Shown here: piece after piece, positions 61,540 to 64,000 of the stretch
Layout: every line of letters starts with the position of its first letter
Position numbering within the stretch: position 1 is the stretch's first letter
Assembly (NCBI GenBank): GCA_037975125.1
Contig: CM075850.1
Location: forward strand, 123,779,826-123,843,825
Direction of reading: 5' to 3'
Origin: Latrodectus hesperus
Lineage: Eukaryota; Arthropoda; Arachnida; Araneae; Theridiidae
Length of the DNA stretch: 64,000 nucleotides
Position numbers and translations under genes: made by a program
Notes under the pieces: generated by a model
Databases searched by the model: none
Told to the model about the DNA's origin: nothing
The model's input: only the letters and a program-made list of their open reading frames with translations

Positions 61540-62370
61540 GCACCAGTGTGGCAATTAGGTGGGATTGAATAGTTCTAATGCTTCTTATGTATATTGTAAG
61601 AGGGGTGTAAAATGGGCACGCAGCCTTCTGTGGTATAGTATTGTCAGATACTCTGCCCCTAAGGATTATATCAGAGGACTTGGTCCTCATGCTCTAGAGG
61701 CAGGGGACTTGGATAAGGATGGGAAGTAAATCTAATCAGTTTACCCCTTAAAAAATTTTAAATAAAAAATCCTTTAAAAATGTTTAAAACAGACCGATTT
61801 TTTTCACAACTACAAGCAATAAAAAATGATTTCAGATTTGGTCCATGGAATGTTCGAGCATTATTTAGGATTGATGCTCTGAATTATGCTTTAAGCGTTT
61901 TCACTAAGTAAAATCGGATGTTTGGCTGTGTCTGAAATTAGTGACAGTTCGTGGTATCCTTGATAAGTGAAACTGCAGTATTCATTACAATTGTCAAGAT
62001 AGGGTGCATCGATTCAGCACAGATTTTATAGTAAGTAAGCGATTCACAGTGAGAGATTCTCTAAAATTCGTATAAAAAGACAGCAGCATTATTTGTACGC
62101 ATGCCCCAACAGTCGGTGAGAAGGAGGATATGAAGAATGAGTTTTATGATATCTTTCATAAAACTCATTCTTCATAAGACTTACCCATTCAATGACATTA
62201 AGATTGTGTTGGGAGACTTCAACATAAAAAATCGGAAACAACGAGTTGGTTGGAAGGTATAAGAAGAATGTTAATAGAAGTGGATTACTGAATTTTGCTA
62301 TATTTTCAGATTTTTGTTTTGAAATTTTCGGCTGTCTTCTTAAATTATTCACTTTGAATACAAAATAAAT
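61540..62370 (+). mobile_element. RTE-type LINE endonuclease fragment with a fold-back
   Basis: Broken frames give FGPWNVRALFRIDAL (start of an apurinic endonuclease domain) near 61840-61885, then ICAHAPTVGEKEDMKNEFYD near 62090-62150 and DIKIVLGDFN-like residues near 62190-62225. These are the usual order of the APE-type endonuclease of RTE elements. A 21-bp inverted repeat breaks the frame at 62129-62176. The preceding 61540-61740 may be its 5' UTR. Inactive. Confidence 0.7.
62129..62176. repeat. Perfect 21-bp inverted repeat inside the endonuclease fragment
   Basis: Left arm 62129-62149 and right arm 62156-62176 (core tgaagaatgagttttatga / tcataaaactcattcttca) pair perfectly around a 6-base loop. 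The left arm fits the endonuclease reading frame; the right arm does not belong to the family sequence. Confidence 0.9.
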
Positions 62371-62844
62371 TTCGTTTTAAGTTATCATAACAATCTTTTT
62401 TTTATTCATTCACTATTTTAAATGTTGTTAAGCAATCTGAGACACGCAAGAAGATTGAAGAAGAAAAAAAATATTCCAATTTTTGCATATTATTTTATAT
62501 GTGTATATAAAGCAGTAATTTTGAAAATGAACAGGAAGAGCATAGGAACAGGTGCAAATGATTTAATATTTTTTTAAATACTGAATACTAAGTAATGAAT
62601 ATTATATTCATATTGAAATTTTTTACTGTTTTAATTAATCAAATCAATGTAACATTTTATAACATTGAAAATGATTTTTTTTTTGTTATATTACTACTTT
62701 CATTATCTTCATTTATTTCTACTATATATGTTACTACTTTCATGCTATATAAATTCTGTTCCCGTGATTTTTTATTCAGTATACAATCAATGAAAATTTG
62801 TATTATATTCATTAAACAATGCGGGGGAATTGTTAGTATTTTTA

Positions 62845-63222
62845 CTTATGACTTTTGGACAAGGCAAGCTCTCTAGCCAACGGCTATGTGAAAATAAGTC
62901 AGAAGCGCGAGTCTTTCGTTTTAACTGGAGCACCACGAAGATAAAGTACGTCTTTTCTCTAAGACGCCTTCGATAGATGGCATCACCAGAGGACTTGCTC
63001 CCTCATTTTTTATTTTGATCTGGAGGGGGAGGAAGTTTTCTACAGACCATTAAACTCATGATATCTGCTCAAAGACCAACAACAGGACTTTCCGTTCCAC
63101 AGATGTAATGGACATGTATATCGCATTTACTTGGTGAGTCTTTGTCGGCATTAGGAATCAAACCCAGACCTTCCACACAGAGGGCCGATGCCCTAACCAC
63201 TTGGCTATCACGTCCCTGGATG
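62845..63222 (-). repeat. tRNA-derived SINE, family 1 copy B
   Basis: On the minus strand the copy starts gggacgtgatagccaagtgg (box A TAGCCAAGTGG), continues ttagggcatcggccc, and has gggtttgattcct as box B. The body is the same as in the copy at 55185-55585. Head, spacing of boxes and body length (about 380) are well kept, so this is the better-preserved tRNA region of the two. Confidence 0.8.
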
Positions 63223-63224
63223 AT

Positions 63225-64000
63225 TTGGGAATTATGTTTACGACTGATTACCTTAACTAAATTAATTGTCTTGGAAAAGTTACTAGCTGATAAAAAAATG
63301 GACAGCATAAAATTTATAAACAATAAAATTTAAATATCGAATTTGTTTGAATAAAATTTGACCAACAATTACAAAATTTACATAAGTTAATGAACAACTA
63401 TGAAATTTATTGTATACATAAAGTATTTAATTAAGCTAAATTTTTGTTAAAAAGTTTTTTTTTTTTTTAAAATTTCGATCTCATCCACAGTTTTGCAGTG
63501 GGAAAACTAAAAGCAATGGAGTCTTTGCTTCCTATATGCACGTTTTTCGGAATGGGTGCTTGCGAATTTTTCTGTTTTTTTTCCCTTGTCGACAAGCGAA
63601 TATGATTCACTATTCATATAAATGTAACTTTGAAGTTTCCCATAATATATAAAAGGCCTGTTGAAAAACCTAATGATTTATTAACAAAAAAAAAAAATAA
63701 ATAAAAAATCAAGTTTGACAACGAGAGCCGAACTGCAGACAACATGACTCATGCAATAGTAAACATTCACAGTTTATCGAAAAGAGGAATATAAAATACT
63801 AGTCTGTACTGGTTGAAAATGAGGTGGAAATGAAATGGTTGAAAATGAGTTCATAAGTGTATTTTTAGTCATAAATCAGAGAGTTCAACACAATACTCCT
63901 CACCAACTGCAAAGACATGAGGAGCTATTCCGTGGTGTCAAATGCTGAAATGAACTCACCTGCCCAAGCAAGTCATCGTTTCTTTTGTTGGTGTGCTAAT
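63225..64000. other. Window end, nothing assigned
   Basis: AT-rich DNA with A/T runs at 63455-63470 and 63687-63698. A TATA-like word, atataaaaggcc, lies at about 63647 but no exon follows it inside the window. Confidence 0.5.

Noticed and set aside
1..64000. CRISPR array, operon, riboswitch or other prokaryotic features
   Set aside because: No spaced identical repeats, and the genes are intron-bearing eukaryotic genes with poly(A) signals.

Overview
The window is animal nuclear DNA. It is strongly AT-rich, its protein-coding genes are split by long introns with GT/AG borders, and it holds tRNA-derived SINEs, several kinds of non-LTR retrotransposon and cut-and-paste DNA transposons. The mix (WASH complex subunit, ALG12, a DUF4806 gene, RNase H-bearing LINEs with a CPLC-type tail, tRNA-SINEs) fits an arthropod, and most likely a chelicerate such as a spider. 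The taxon is inference and could not be tested here.

Layout. (1) 0.6-6.5 kb: a DUF4806-domain gene on the plus strand with seven exons (a noncoding first exon, then six coding exons), carrying two single-base frameshifts and flanked by GC-richer islands. (2) 6.5-13.3 kb: AT-rich intergenic DNA with two or three promoter-like islands, one ending in a good splice donor that may be the ALG12 5' noncoding exon. (3) 16.8-34.8 kb: a complete ten-exon ALG12 gene (ER alpha-1,6-mannosyltransferase of N-glycan assembly). Its introns hold LINE fragments and a SINE. (4) 36.4-37.8 kb: a decayed LINE. (5) 40.5-41.2 kb, minus strand: an intact, intronless eIF6 gene. (6) 41.8-53.2 kb, plus strand: a complete six-exon WASHC1 (WASH1) gene, head-to-head with eIF6 across about 545 bp and carrying a hAT-like element in intron 3. 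(7) 54.9-63.3 kb: a transposon-dense block with a pogo/Tigger-like element interrupted by a SINE, two RTE-type LINE tails, a mariner-like element with long inverted repeats, several SINE remnants and an RTE endonuclease fragment with a 21-bp fold-back.

The housekeeping genes do not form a pathway. ALG12 works on lipid-linked oligosaccharide in the ER, eIF6 in 60S ribosome maturation, and WASHC1 in endosomal actin nucleation. Only eIF6 and WASHC1 look linked, by a probable shared promoter region. I found no previously undescribed multi-gene system. The most informative oddities are the two frameshifts in the DUF4806 gene with an inverted 14-mer on either side of it, the nested transposon insertions, and the mariner-like fold-back element that keeps a piece of a helix-turn-helix coding region.

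Exon borders were assigned by eye from splice sites, reading-phase continuity and remembered family motifs. No alignment was run.
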